Positions 1-11,445 of a stretch of DNA of 64,000 bases are shown piece after piece. Position numbers and translations under genes: made by a program. The notes below the pieces were generated by a model. The model saw only the letters and a list, made by a program, of their open reading frames with translations, searched no databases and had not been told where the DNA came from. The DNA comes from Cryptomeria japonica (taxonomy: Eukaryota > Streptophyta > Pinopsida > Cupressales > Cupressaceae), in NCBI RefSeq assembly GCF_030272615.1, contig NC_081414.1, positions 526,609,137 to 526,673,136 on the forward strand, in the 5' to 3' direction. The first letter of the stretch is position 1, and each line of letters opens with the position of its first letter.

Positions 1-1271
1 ACTATGAATATAAATGCAAGAAGACATCTCCAAATGCCTTCTACCATGATCTTAGCTCCTTCTCCCTTGTTCCTCTCTTCTCCAAGTTCCAAATTAGTGT
101 AGCTCTCAGCAGCTTTTTGCACTATGGATGCTTATGGAGCTTCAAGATTGTAGATGATTATGAAAAGTATGCAAATGCAAGCTTAATAACCAAATAAGGA
201 TGAGTTATCTAAATGCTATTTGTTAATTTTAACCAAAAGAGTGAATATGAGTAAGATATGCTAAATTCTCTCTAAAATTCTCTATAACTTAGATGCATAC
301 AAGTTTGCAGGATCTGGATTATGAAGAAATAAGCTCTATTTATAGGAAAAATGGAGCAATGGATGGTTGAGATTGAGTAATCTAAAGAAGGGTCAGGATT
401 GAATGGTATTCAATCCATGTGAGGGCTTTCAACCCAATCCCAGGATGACAAGTGTCAATATGAGATTGGTTGAGAGGAAAGGGAATAAGCATTAAATGCT
501 TGAAATGACCTGAGAGTTAACTTAGGAGTTAAGGTCAAGGTTGGGTTGAGTGATTAAATTCTTTATTCAAAGAATAAAGCTTTTATCCAATGGATAAACT
601 CTTGTGCAAAGGTAAAAGGGATAACCATGGTCAAAGCAATAAATGCTTGAGGAGACACATGAGTCACATGAGGGTTGAGTTAGGGGTTAACCATAAATGG
701 TCATGTAAGAACCATAAGTGGTTTGAAAGACTTTAGAGGTTAATTTGTTGAACACACAAAGCATTTAATGCTTTTCAAAGACTTTGAAGTCTTTGAGAAG
801 TGACTCCAAGTTGCTTAGGAATGTGACAATAATTAGGGGATGGACTAGGTTAATTAGGAAGGGTTTAGAAGAATCTAGAAGGGGGTTAGGATTGCAAGTG
901 GGTTTGGTGGGTGAGGGAAAATAGAATTTAATTAAAATAAAATTTATTTATTTCAACTTGTGGTTGCAACTTGCATTTGTAGGAAAATGCAAGGGGGGGG
1001 ATTTTATGATTTAAATAAATGTTTTATTTAATTTATTTAAAAGAAGAAATGAGATTAAATTGAATAAATAGAATTTATTCATTTAATTGATTGTGAATTT
1101 TGGTTTAACGAATTAATTAAAATAAATTGAATAATCTATTAAATTAATAGGAGAATGGTTTCAAGATAAATTAATTAAATGTTAATTTAATTAACTGATC
1201 GCTAGTGGGTTTTTAATCAAATAAATAGCAAATATTCATTTAATTAAAATGGACATATTTATGTGACTACA
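1..1271 (-). repeat. Partial LTR of a Tat-like Ty3/gypsy element (minus strand)
   Basis: Read on the minus strand, about 300-1271 aligns with the LTR at 13101-14549. Shared blocks include the TATA box (TATAAATAG, minus strand, 336-344), the segment around 'accatggtcaaagcaat' near 625 and the AT-rich terminal block. The LTR end is 'ctaca' at 1267-1271, i.e. TGTAG on the minus strand, which matches the TGTAGACG start at 13101. Divergence from the E2 LTR is substantial, so this is a related family or an old copy. Positions 1-300 align poorly and may be the R/U5 part. The rest of the element lies left of the window. Confidence 0.75.
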
Positions 1272-3825
1272 GTTACTATAAATTCTTGTAGAATATATAA
1301 ATATGTGGACTTGGGGATTGTAAAGATTCAAAATCTAATTTCTTCTGAGGTTCTTATTGATGGATAACTACTGGGAAAATATGAACAAATTGACCTTGAA
1401 AATGGGAGCTCAATATCCACAGTGTGTTCCTCTTCAATTTTCTCTTGGAGAAGGTATTCATTGTGTGTGGGAGACTGTTCATTTGACTTGCCAGTCATGA
1501 TGGGGGTTGATGCCTTTAAGAGCTGATATATATGTTCCTCAGATTTTTGATCTTCTTTAGAGGTTCAATTGAACTATACTAGATAAGAGAAAAGGCAACA
1601 TAAACCATTAACAATGCATATTGGTAGGTTTAAAGCCAAATCTTCCTCCTTCCTGCCACGTGACATGAGGAAATGGCAATAGAAACTTTCAAGCAAATGC
1701 ACAGGTAGGTGTAATGCAAAGCCCAGGTCCCCCTCTGCATGGAATGGTGTGGCATGTGAAGGCAACAGAAAGTCTGAAATCAAATGCAACGGCGGGTGTA
1801 AGCCAAATTCCACGGCCTTTGCCAACGTCCTCCCTACAAATGGAGTGGGCAATATGAACTTTCAAAACAATGCAGTCTGTAGGTGTGAGGCGTTTTCCTC
1901 CTGAGGATCACGTGGCAGAAAAGAAACGCAAGAAACTTCAAACAAATGCAGTTTGCAGACCAAGGCGTCATTAAAACCTTCCCAAAGAGGTAAAACCAAG
2001 TAAAGCAATTATCCCAAATTGCCTGGGTGTTGGAGAATTTTTGTATTTAAAAGAAAGGCTACACACAATCATAGTGTCAATGACTTGAGGCATTTGACAC
2101 AAGGTGCTGGCTCAGTGCCTAGTGGACCCACGCATGCATGTGTGAGTTCCTAGGTGGTGATGAGCTAGCTGGCAACCAGGTGGACCCCACGTGTGCACCA
2201 TTCCTAAGGTAAGCGATTTTTGCAGTGGAAGGGTGAGTTAACGAGTTTGCAGGTTCGAGGACCATCAACGGTGGTCGCTGATTCGCAATGCGAAGTTGTT
2301 TGAAAGTTACCCATCGTGAAACAACGAAAAAGCACTTGCAAAAAGGGCATGTTAAAGATTGAGCAAGTTGGAGTTGATCGGACAGTGGTCATTGAGTCGC
2401 AAAGCGAAGATGCACAAAGGTTACCCTTCGTGAAACAGCAGCTGATGAGCTGGCAGGTCTGGGTGGCAGTTGAGCTAGTGGGTCCGAGTGAGGTGGCGGT
2501 GAGCTAGCAGGTCTAGTGGTGGACAGGTGGTGGTTCGCAAGCCAGTGAGATGGAGCTGAGGTGAAAGGTCCAGGTCACGAATAGTGGACCCTGCGAACGA
2601 ATCACAGACTGCCACATGGCAGGACGCAGGTCCAAAATTAAAAAAAAAATCAAAATTAAATGCATAGTTTAGACTTCAGAGAAAAATGAAAAATTTAAAT
2701 GATGGGCTCACATTGAGTGATTAATTCGCCTGAGGGGTATTTTTTGTCCAAACATAGAAGTATTATATACCGTCGGAAAGCTCTCCAGACGAAGAATTCA
2801 GTCATGCAGTTTGTTTCAACAAACATTAGATATTTTGAGAGTAGTTTCCATGGGAAGAAAAGGAAATAATTTTCATTTAGGTAAAAAGGGACACTTGGCA
2901 ATCTCGGATGCATTCTGGTCTTTTCCCCCCTCCTTCATATTCCCATTTCTTCTCAATTGTAAGGGTTCCAAAATTTTGGATAAATGCTCCAAATTTTCAT
3001 GGTTTCCAATTCTGAGTTTTCTTCAAGATTGTACATGGCAATATCCTTTTCCAGAGAATAGAGTATGATTCATGCTATAGGTGTTTATAATTGCAGATTT
3101 TTATTTATGTAAGGCATGCATAAATTTGCAAAGAATTTGTCTCTGAAGTGTACTATCATTTTATTCAAATCAGATCCTTGAGGATCAAGTTTGTCATGAG
3201 CAACTATGTCTGTGAGTGTAATGTTTGCTTGTAGGTAATCTTTCAAGGACGATTTTAAACTCTATGGGCAAATATTAATAAAATAGGGTTCATGTTATGG
3301 ATTTGACATTTTCTGTGAATGAGTTGAGTAATGCATTTATGCCAGGCATTAATACAGGAATACTTAAGGATGAAGATGGATTTGTAGTAGAAGTTTTCAT
3401 CTATAGGTTGATGTATGACTTTGTTGCCCTTGGATAAGGTACTGATCTTGCAATTAAGGGATTGTCAAACAATTTAAAACCCAATCATAATATCTTATGT
3501 TTTCTATTATGTGGTAGTGTTCCATCCATCTCATGATTCAAACATTGTTGAGTTGTCAATGTACATTTAGCCTATCTATAGTACCCTCCTTGTTTTTTAA
3601 CCTTTCATGAGATCTATCTGTTTTTATTGATGTTGTCATAAGTGTGTAATGGGTTTAATTTTAAGCATCAAAGGTATACCCGCCTAGGTTTTGCAGAGCC
3701 TAAAGAGTAGAAGGATTCATATCCTTGTTATGTTGTCCAAGCCCTGAAGTTTTCATAGATTGAAATTGGATATTTCATAGATTAATTGCAAGTGTACTTG
3801 GGTTAACCAGTTTTGGTGAACAACA
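1272..3825 (+). repeat. E1 5' LTR (about 2.55 kb, first base missing)
   Basis: It aligns with 8487-11445 over its whole length, roughly 5% diverged in the stretches I compared, and ends gaacaaca at 3818-3825. It carries five copies of a degenerate 75-90 bp repeat (starts near 1616, 1698, 1787, 1872 and 1949). The 3' LTR has about nine, which accounts for the roughly 400-bp length difference. A TATA-like TATTTAAAAG lies near 2044. No ORF here is credible. Confidence 0.75.
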
Positions 3826-3829
3826 AAAA

Positions 3830-3847
3830 TGGCAACTACGCTCGGGA
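3830..3847 (+). other. E1 primer binding site, tRNA-Arg-like
   Basis: TGGCAACTACGCTCGGGA begins four bases after the 5' LTR end (CA at 3824-3825). I compare it with TGGCGACTCCACTGGGGA, the complement of a plant tRNA-Arg(ACG) 3' end as I recall it; 14 of 18 bases agree. The tRNA-Arg type of PBS is known for Ogre-like Tat elements. The assignment rests on memory of the tRNA sequence. Confidence 0.5.
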
Positions 3848-4830
3848 GCTGAATAGAAATTGCATAATTTCATCCAGTTAGCACTCCATTGAGATTGTAC
3901 AGAGGTTAAAATGTCTTTTATGGTTGAGTGATTTAGTATTATGTTTTGAGGTTGTGATGGTGTTGTCTGCTACTAGAGAAAGTTTCTTGCGAAGAATTGA
4001 AAAGTATATATTGTTAAGAGTTGCAAGAAGTCCTTGTAGTTGTATGCAAATTTTTCCCCAATTCCTTATTGGGTGGCGACTCCGTGGTTCATACCAATGC
4101 TAAATGTCTATGCAATTAGTGTTGCATAAGGTTTTATAGTTTGATATATAGTGCAGAGATATGGGTTATCACTTCTAATGCAGATTTACACATAAATTCT
4201 TCATCATAGAAGTTTGATAAGAAAGTGCAGTAGAAATATACACAGATTTGGTGTTAATTTCCCAAATCCATATGTTTATGGCCTGGAAGAGTGTTTATTG
4301 CAGCAGATTTGAAGGGTAAGTAACGAATTGCAGGAGAGAAACTCTTTGTTGCTCAAAATTGTTCCTCTATGCAAGAGGTGGCGACTCTGAGGTAAAAGAC
4401 CATGCTGAAAGTTGAAGTTAATCTTCAGATCTACAAGAGTTTATGGCTGCAAATTATCCAATCACAGTCAGATATTTCAATACATTGAACGTGTTTTGAG
4501 TTATTTGAAAAGAGAAAAATAGTTTCCCTATCTAGTGTTTTCCACTTGTTGAAAGGGAAGAAGATTAAATATATTCGCGTATTCAAAGTGTTGTAAGTTT
4601 CAATCTTATATGTTTTCCTGTGATATGCAAATATCCATGAGCTTTATGTCGAAAAGTGAAGAAGATAAATCTATAGCTTGACATATTTGTAAGTTGTTGA
4701 ATTTTTGTGTGGGGTTGTGTATGAAGTTTGAGAAGTCACAATGTGCAGTAAATTATTTCAGCCCCAATTTTATTCACATATGACCATGTCCAGTAAACTA
4801 GAATAGCCATGTTATAAGAGAAGTTTTGAA
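3848..4830 (+). other. E1 untranslated leader with two further PBS-like motifs
   Basis: No credible ORF. Two more copies of the PBS-like core occur: TGGCGACTCCGTGGTTC at 4074-4090 and TGGCGACTCTGAGG at 4379-4392, both preceded by GG. Both match the tRNA-Arg complement better over the first nine or ten bases than the motif beside the LTR. Otherwise the leader is AT-rich and without recognisable structure. Confidence 0.5.
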
Positions 4831-6672
4831 ATGAACTACTATGCTGCTCTAAATTTCAAAGATATTTCGGGTTACCCAAATCTTATACCCACGGAAATTA
4901 GAAAGAATTTGCCAATATTCAGTGGGAAGAAATCAGAATCAGCATATCAACATTTGAAAATATTTTCAGACTTGATGGGAGATTTTGAAGTTTGTCACGA
5001 AGATGTGTGCATGAAATTATTTGTCCAGCCACTGAAAGAGGATGCAGGGGATTGGTTCTCTTTTTTACCAGAAAAATGTATTTCCTCATGGGATAAATTA
5101 ACAAATCACTTTATGGCCCAATTTGCTAAAAAAGTGAGTGATTATGATATGCTGAGAGAATTCATGTACATACAAATCAGGGAAGATGAATTGGTACCAG
5201 CATTTAATATTAGATTTTCACAAATATTGTCTAATATTTCCAGCAAGTATAAGTTTAATGATGGAGCATGCTTGGAGATTTATATGAGTGCTTTTGATGA
5301 GAATATGAGTTTCTTATTAAGAGACAAGGAACCCAAAACTTTGCATGAATCTTTTAACATAGCGAGGGACATTGAAAACAATTTAAAATTTGGGATCTCA
5401 AAGAGATTTTCGTATGTTGTTGTTTCTTGTCCAAACACCTTCAATGGTGAAAGTAAATGTGAAGCTGAGCAAAACATTCATTGTCAAAGTGTGTCACGTT
5501 TTGTTGTTCAAAATGGTCTTGCTGATATATGTGATTCAAAGTTAAATGAGAGTCAAGAACCTTTAATGTCAATGCTAGTTGTCTCTTACAGTAGTGATGG
5601 AATAATCAGTGGGAAGTTTTGTGATAATGCTATTATAGAGATAGATATATATAAAGGATATGTACCATTTGATTTTTATGTCGGTTATGCTGACTATGTG
5701 GCTGCAAATTATACAAGTATACCCAGTGATGAATGTGTTTCAGAATGGAGTGGTGCTGCTGATTATGAGGACGCTGAGTTTGATTTTCAGCACCTTGAAG
5801 GTATACGAATGAACAATGAAGATCAATTTCAGAATAAGAGTGATCTTGACACAAGTTATTCATTTTCTTATGATCAGCAAATGAATGTCAGTCATGCAGC
5901 TGAGGATACCTATGAGAATTCTTATTATTCATCTTGTGAAGATGATATAAGAGGAGACCAAGTTATATATCTGAGTCAGGAATCTGAAAATGAAAGTATT
6001 TTTCAAGATAAAAAGATATGTGAAAATGCAGATAATGTTTCATTTTTAGATTTAAATGAACCTATATTTGAATGGTTTCAAAGTTTGACATACCATGAAG
6101 AAGATGTGAATGTTGATGGTATGCTTGAACTGGATATGGAGTTCTTTGCCTTTGATATAAATGTTCATAGTGCTGATGTCATTGATGAAAATATAGAAGT
6201 TTCCCCTTCTATTGAACAAGTTTTTGATGTTGGTGAAGTTCCAAACAGCTGTAGCATGTGTTGTAAAAAATTACTTCATGATGAAGATAAGAGGCATGGG
6301 CTGTGTGATGATTATTTCAGGCCACAAATGGAAGTGTTTCAGGTGAATATAAGTTTGAATGAGAAAGACTTAGCTGAGGATTTGCTTCAGCTAGAGGTGT
6401 GCATTCTTTTCCATGAATGGGATATTGAGAATGTTGATGTATTGATTTTGATGAACAGGGATAATATAAAGTGTGGTCAGTGCAGTGAAGTACCACATCT
6501 GGATCAAAATGTTAATGTTCCTTGTTTGTATCAATCGGTTATTAATGTCCCTCATTCTATAAATTTAAATGATAGCAAGGTGAGTGTTGATGAGAGTTAC
6601 AAAGTTGAAAATGAATGTTTTATTTTTGAAATTTGGCATGATGATGCCCTTGCAAAGGATAGAGTTGATTGA
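4831..6672 (+). CDS. Gag-like protein of the TR-GAG element E1 (613 codons, open)
   Basis: The first ~190 residues resemble a plant Ty3/gypsy Gag capsid domain (retrotransposon gag family). Marks are FVQPLKEDAGDWFSFLP followed by SSWDKLTNHFMAQFAKK, then LREFMYIQIREDELVPAFNIRF and a helical stretch ending ARDIENNLKFG. This part would assemble the particle around the genomic RNA. The remaining ~420 residues are acidic (many D, E, N and S) with scattered cysteines (CSMCCKK near residue 475) but no CCHC knuckle and no protease motif. ATG 4831 is the first start of the frame. The frame is open throughout, unlike every other coding region here. The TGA at 6670 is followed in the same frame by another ~83 open codons to 6921, so the original protein may have been near 697 residues. 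Gag-like is fairly sure for the N-terminus; the C-terminal part is unassigned. Confidence 0.7.
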   Translation: MNYYAALNFKDISGYPNLIPTEIRKNLPIFSGKKSESAYQHLKIFSDLMGDFEVCHEDVCMKLFVQPLKEDAGDWFSFLPEKCISSWDKLTNHFMAQFAKKVSDYDMLREFMYIQIREDELVPAFNIRFSQILSNISSKYKFNDGACLEIYMSAFDENMSFLLRDKEPKTLHESFNIARDIENNLKFGISKRFSYVVVSCPNTFNGESKCEAEQNIHCQSVSRFVVQNGLADICDSKLNESQEPLMSMLVVSYSSDGIISGKFCDNAIIEIDIYKGYVPFDFYVGYADYVAANYTSIPSDECVSEWSGAADYEDAEFDFQHLEGIRMNNEDQFQNKSDLDTSYSFSYDQQMNVSHAAEDTYENSYYSSCEDDIRGDQVIYLSQESENESIFQDKKICENADNVSFLDLNEPIFEWFQSLTYHEEDVNVDGMLELDMEFFAFDINVHSADVIDENIEVSPSIEQVFDVGEVPNSCSMCCKKLLHDEDKRHGLCDDYFRPQMEVFQVNISLNEKDLAEDLLQLEVCILFHEWDIENVDVLILMNRDNIKCGQCSEVPHLDQNVNVPCLYQSVINVPHSINLNDSKVSVDESYKVENECFIFEIWHDDALAKDRVD

Positions 6673-8486
6673 GATAGTAAAATGTATGGAAGCTTGTGGG
6701 AAGGCCTCTATAGTGATTTGTCTCATGTTTTTACTTTGGTTGAAGTAGTGTGTGGCTACAAAGTTCAAAATCAAGAAAAAGTTGTGCACACCAGCTGTTG
6801 TAGTAATGAGATGAAAGGGGTTAATTATAAGGATTATGCTCAGTTGTTGTTGAAAGGTGCCTTTGTTTGGATCATGACATCAGGTGATGAGAATCAGATT
6901 TTTGACAAAGGTAAATGCTGAGATTTTTTGGAGCAAGTTTATAATCAGTTGTAAGTATGTTTGTACATATTGTATAGTTTCTTTGCTTTCAGTTATGTGG
7001 TTTTCAATAAGGTACCCTGTTGTTTGGGTAGAATAAGGAACCCTTTGTTTATTAGGAGAGAAGAGAAGTTTTCCATTTTTGGGTGGTCTGCTCTACCATA
7101 TATTATGAATTCTTGTGTTGATCTTGCAATCAACCATCCCCAGTAAGAGACATTTTTGGGACTCATAAAAATTTGAGTCAATTTGAGAGGCCCATTTCGA
7201 AATTTTGCATTTGCATTTTCAGGAAGGCACCTAATCTCATTCAGATGGCCTATTTTGAAGAAGGGTAAAATGGGGCCAGTTGATTATCAAGGGGTAAGGC
7301 TTGGGAAATGTGTCCTATACCTTTCATTTGGACTATGAAGTGTTTTGCAACTTTCAGTATTTAGTTTGGATCAATTTATCAGATACCCATTGCAAGCGGT
7401 GGATTGAAAGTTGTTCTAGGTGCAAATGCAGATTTTATTGAACGACCTACTTTGAGCGCCTATAACTTTTGCCCAGTTGAGTGTCATGTTGAAATTGAAA
7501 GTACATTGAAATGTATGCATATAGGTGAGTCTACATGCCAAGTTTCAAGTCCTTATGAATCTATTTGCTCAATTTGGTAAGCCCAATCCATTTGCAATTT
7601 GTATTGTTTGCATAGGACCCTGTTTAAATAGCTAGTTAGAGAACCACTTTGCACGTTTGTAAAAATTGCCCAGTTGAGTGTTATATCAGAATATTTATTT
7701 TAGGGTATTGCTGGTATAAAAGACAAGCTATGTTTCCAGTTTGAAGCCCCTGCCAATCCATTTGATCAGTTTTCCAAGATGGTTTTTTGAGGCACCTTAT
7801 TCAGTTTTCTCCACTTTCCTTGTTGCATCAGTTAAAGTGGCTACTTGCATGAGCTCACCATTTGCACCCAGACAGCCTTTTGGTTGAACTGAGCATTCCA
7901 AGGTCTTCTTTGTACTTCAAGGTATCTATGCCCCAGATTTGGGGATCTACAGAGATCGTTTGATATTTTTAAGAAAGACATTTTGAGCTCCCTGTGCATT
8001 GATTTCATCAGGTTCATAGTGCTGACAGAGCCAAATTTTCATCTTTGACAGTTAATATTTATTGACCAGGGATTTGTCTCGAGAAATGGTTTGGCAAAGT
8101 GAATGCTTATATATCAGACAGTACGTCTGTCAGTTTGCGAAGTCCAGCAAGGTGTTTTGACCAGTTTTAAAATTGCATCTTTGGGTTTAAATGCAAAAAT
8201 GTGGCGCGCGCGCCTGAAAGTTGCAAAATAGTTTAATGATCAGAAAACTATGTCGATCAACTCCAGAGGCATGTTCAAGGTGCCTGAGGCATTTCAAAGG
8301 TCAGTTGAATGAAAACAAAATTTTTTTTAGTCGGACCCACTTTGGGGCCCGACCTGGCTCATGCCCTTGCAGTGTTGGTTTTATGGCAAAAATGTTCTTA
8401 GTACATGACATCATGATGCATAAAGATATGGAGATTAAATAAGATGATTTTACTTTTGATTCATCAGATATGGGATTACATAGTAA
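6673..8486 (+). other. E1 3' internal region, mostly non-coding
   Basis: Positions 6673-6921 continue the Gag frame after the TGA. From 6922 to 8486 I see no credible gene. A 12-bp CpG palindrome, GGCGCGCGCGCC, lies at 8203-8214. No strong polypurine tract precedes the 3' LTR; the best candidate is the weak agatatggga just upstream, so the PPT is degraded or unusual. Confidence 0.45.
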
Positions 8487-11445
8487 TGTTACTATAAATT
8501 CTTGTAGAATATATAGAAATGTGGACTTGGGGATTGTAAAGCTTCAAAATCTAATTTCTTCTGAGGTTATTATTGATGGATAATTGCTAGGAAAAGATGA
8601 ACAAATTTCCCATAAAAATGGGAGCTCAATATCCATAGTGTGTTCCTCTTCAATTTTCTCTTGGAGAAGGTATTCATTGTGTGTGGGAGACTATTCATTT
8701 GACTTGCCAGTCATGTTGGGGGTTGATGCCTTTAAGAGTTGATATATATGTTCCTAAGATGTTTGATCTTATTTAGAGGTTCTATTGAAGTACACTAGAT
8801 AAGAGAAAAGGCAACATAAACCATTAACAATGCATATTGGTAGGTTTAAAGCCAAATCTTCCTCCTTCCTGCCACGTGACATGTGGAAATGACAATAGAA
8901 ACTTTCAAGCAAATGCATAGGTGGGTGTAATGCAAACCCCAGGTCCCCCTCTACCTGGTGTTTGGAGGGGCATTTAGAAACTGTTTCAGGCAAATGCAAT
9001 GGCAGGTGTATTGCCAAGAAATTCTCCTTGCCTGCGTGTGGTGTTGAAAAGGCATTAGAATTTTCAAACAAAGGCAAATACCCTCTCTTCCCTGCATGGT
9101 ATGTGGAGAAGGAGTTGAAAAATTTCAGGTAAAAGCACTTGGCAAGTGTTAAACCAAATTTCATAACCTTTACCAGCCTCTCCCCTTGCATGAAGTTTGG
9201 TGGCACTTGGTATGGCATTTGAGCGATTTTAAAAAAATTGAAAACAACTTGCAGTTGGCAGGTGTGGTCTCCTCCCTTGTGGTGCGTAGTAGATAAAAGG
9301 TGAGGAAATCTCTGTCAACATCCTCCCTTGCATGGAATGGTGTGGCATGTGAAGGCAACAAAAAGTCTGAAATCAAATGCAACGGCGGGTGTAAGCCAAA
9401 TTCCACGGCCTCTGCCAACGTCCTCCCTGCAAATGGAGTCGGAAATATGAACTTTCAAAACAATGCAGTCTGCAGGTGTGAGGCATTTTCCTCCTGAGGA
9501 TCACGTGGCAGAAAAGAAACGCAAGAAACTTCAAACAGATGCAGTTTGCAGACCAAGGCGCCATTAAAACCTTCATAAAGAGGTAAAACCAGGTAAAGCA
9601 ATTATCCCACATTGCCTAGGCATTGGAGAATTTTGGTATTTAAAAGAAAGACTAGACACAATCATAGTGTCAAAGACTTGAGGCTTTTGACACAAGGTGC
9701 TGGCTCGGTGCCCAGTGGACCCCACACATGCGTGCACGATTTCTGAGGTGGTGATGAGCTAGCTGGCGACCAGGTGGACTCCACGTGTGTACGGTTCCTA
9801 AGGTAAGTGATTTTTGTAGTGGAAGGGTGAGTTAACGAGTTTGCAAGTTCAAGGATTATCAACGGTGGTTGTTGATTCGCAATGCGAAGTTGTCCGAAAG
9901 TTACCCATTGCAAAACATTGAAAAAGCATTTGCAAAAATGGCATGTTAAATATTGAGCAAGTTGGAGTCGATCGGATGGTGGTCACTGAGTCACAAAGCA
10001 AAGATGCACAAAGGTTACCCTTTGCAAAACATCGACCAATGAGCTGGCAGATCCGGGTGGCAGGTGAGCTAGTGGGTCTGAGTGAGGTGGTGCTGAGATG
10101 GCGATGAGCTGGCAGGTCTAGTGGCAGTCTAGTGGTGGATAGGTGGCGGTCCGCAAGCTGGTGAGATGGAGCTGAGGTGGCAGGTCCAGATGGCGAGTAG
10201 TGGACCTTGCGAACGAATCACAGACTTCCACATGGCAAGGTGCAGGTCCAAAATCAAGCAAAAACTCAAAATTAAATGCATAGTTCAGACTTCAGAGAAA
10301 AATGAAAAATTTAAATGATGGGCTCACATTGAGTGATTAATTCGCCTGAGGGGTATTTTTTGTCCAAACATAGAAGTATTATATACCATCGGAAAGCTCT
10401 CGAGATGAAGAATTCAGTTATGTAGTTTGTTTTAACAAACATTAGATATTTTGAGAGTAGTTTCCATGTGAAGAAAAGGAATTATTTTTCATTTAGGGAA
10501 AAAGGGACACTTGGCAATCTCAGATGCATTCTGGTCTTTTCCCCCCTCCTTCATATTCCCATTTCTTCTCAATTGTAAGGGTTCCATAATTTTGGATAAA
10601 TGCTCTAGATTTTCATGGTTTCCAGTTCTGAGTTTTCTTCAAGATTGTACAGGGCAATGTCCTTTTCCAGATAATAGAGTACAATTCATGCTATAGGCAT
10701 TTCTAATTGCAGATTTTTATGTATGTAAGGCATGCATAAATTTGCACAGAATTTGTCTCTGAGGTGTACTATCATTTTATTCAAATCAGATCCTTAAGGA
10801 GGATCAAGTTTTTCATGAGCAGTTGTGTCTGTGAGTGTAATGTTTTCTTGTAGGTAATCTTTCAAAGAGAATTTTAAACTCTGTGAGAAAATATTAATAA
10901 AATAGGGTTCATGTTCTGGATTTGACATTTTCTATGAATGAGTTGAGTAATGCATTTATGTCAGGCATTAATGCAGGAATACTTAAGGATGAAGATGGAT
11001 TTGTAGTAGAAGTTTTCATCTATAGGTTGATGTATGACTCTGTTGCCCTTGGATAAGGCACTGATCTTACAATTAAGGGGATTCTCAAACAATTTAAAAT
11101 CCAATCAGAATATCTTTTGTTTTCTATTATGTGGTAGTGTTCCATCCATCTCATGATTCAAACATTGTTGAGTTGTCAATGTAGATTTAGCCTATCTACA
11201 ATACCCTCCTTGTTTTTGAACCTTTCATGAGATCTATCTGCTTTTATTGATACTGTCATAAGTGTGTAATGGGTTTAATTTTAAGTATCAAAGCTATACC
11301 CGCCTAGGTTTTGCAGAGCCTGAAGAGTAGAAGGATTCATATCCTTGTTATGTTGTCCAAGCCCTAAAGTTTTCATAGATTGAAATTGGATATTTTATAG
11401 ATCAATTGCAGGTGTACTTGGGTTAACTAGTTTTGGTGAACAACA
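8487..11445 (+). repeat. E1 3' LTR (about 2.96 kb)
   Basis: Starts TGTTACTATAAATTC and ends GAACAACA. It matches 1272-3825 with substitutions throughout plus an extra ~400 bp (about 8955-9340) made of further copies of the internal degenerate repeat. Small ORFs inside it are shadows of repeat sequence. Confidence 0.75.
8828..9570 (+). repeat. Degenerate 65-125 bp tandem repeats within the E1 3' LTR
   Basis: The pattern 'caaatgca..ggcaggtgtaa.gcc' followed by 'ctcccttgcatgg.atgtgg' and 'agaaactttcaaacaaatgca' recurs with starts near 8828, 8916, 8996, 9073, 9137, 9253, 9379, 9465 and 9541. Copies are strongly diverged. The 5' LTR keeps only five of these units. Confidence 0.6.

Larger units (their letters stand above)
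1272..11445 (+). mobile_element. E1: non-autonomous LTR retrotransposon of TR-GAG type
   Basis: Two long direct repeats (1272-3825 and 8487-11445) flank 4.66 kb of internal sequence whose only substantial ORF is Gag-like (4831-6672). The right copy starts TGTTAC and ends AACA, as expected for an LTR. The left copy lacks the initial T because another element's LTR abuts it. A PBS-like motif resembling the tRNA-Arg type follows the 5' LTR by four bases. No protease, RT, RNase H or integrase frame is visible internally, so movement would need enzymes in trans. Flanks (actac / ggtca) do not give a matching TSD, which fits a secondary insertion at the left end. What lies beyond 11445 on the original flank is uncertain. 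Confidence 0.75.
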
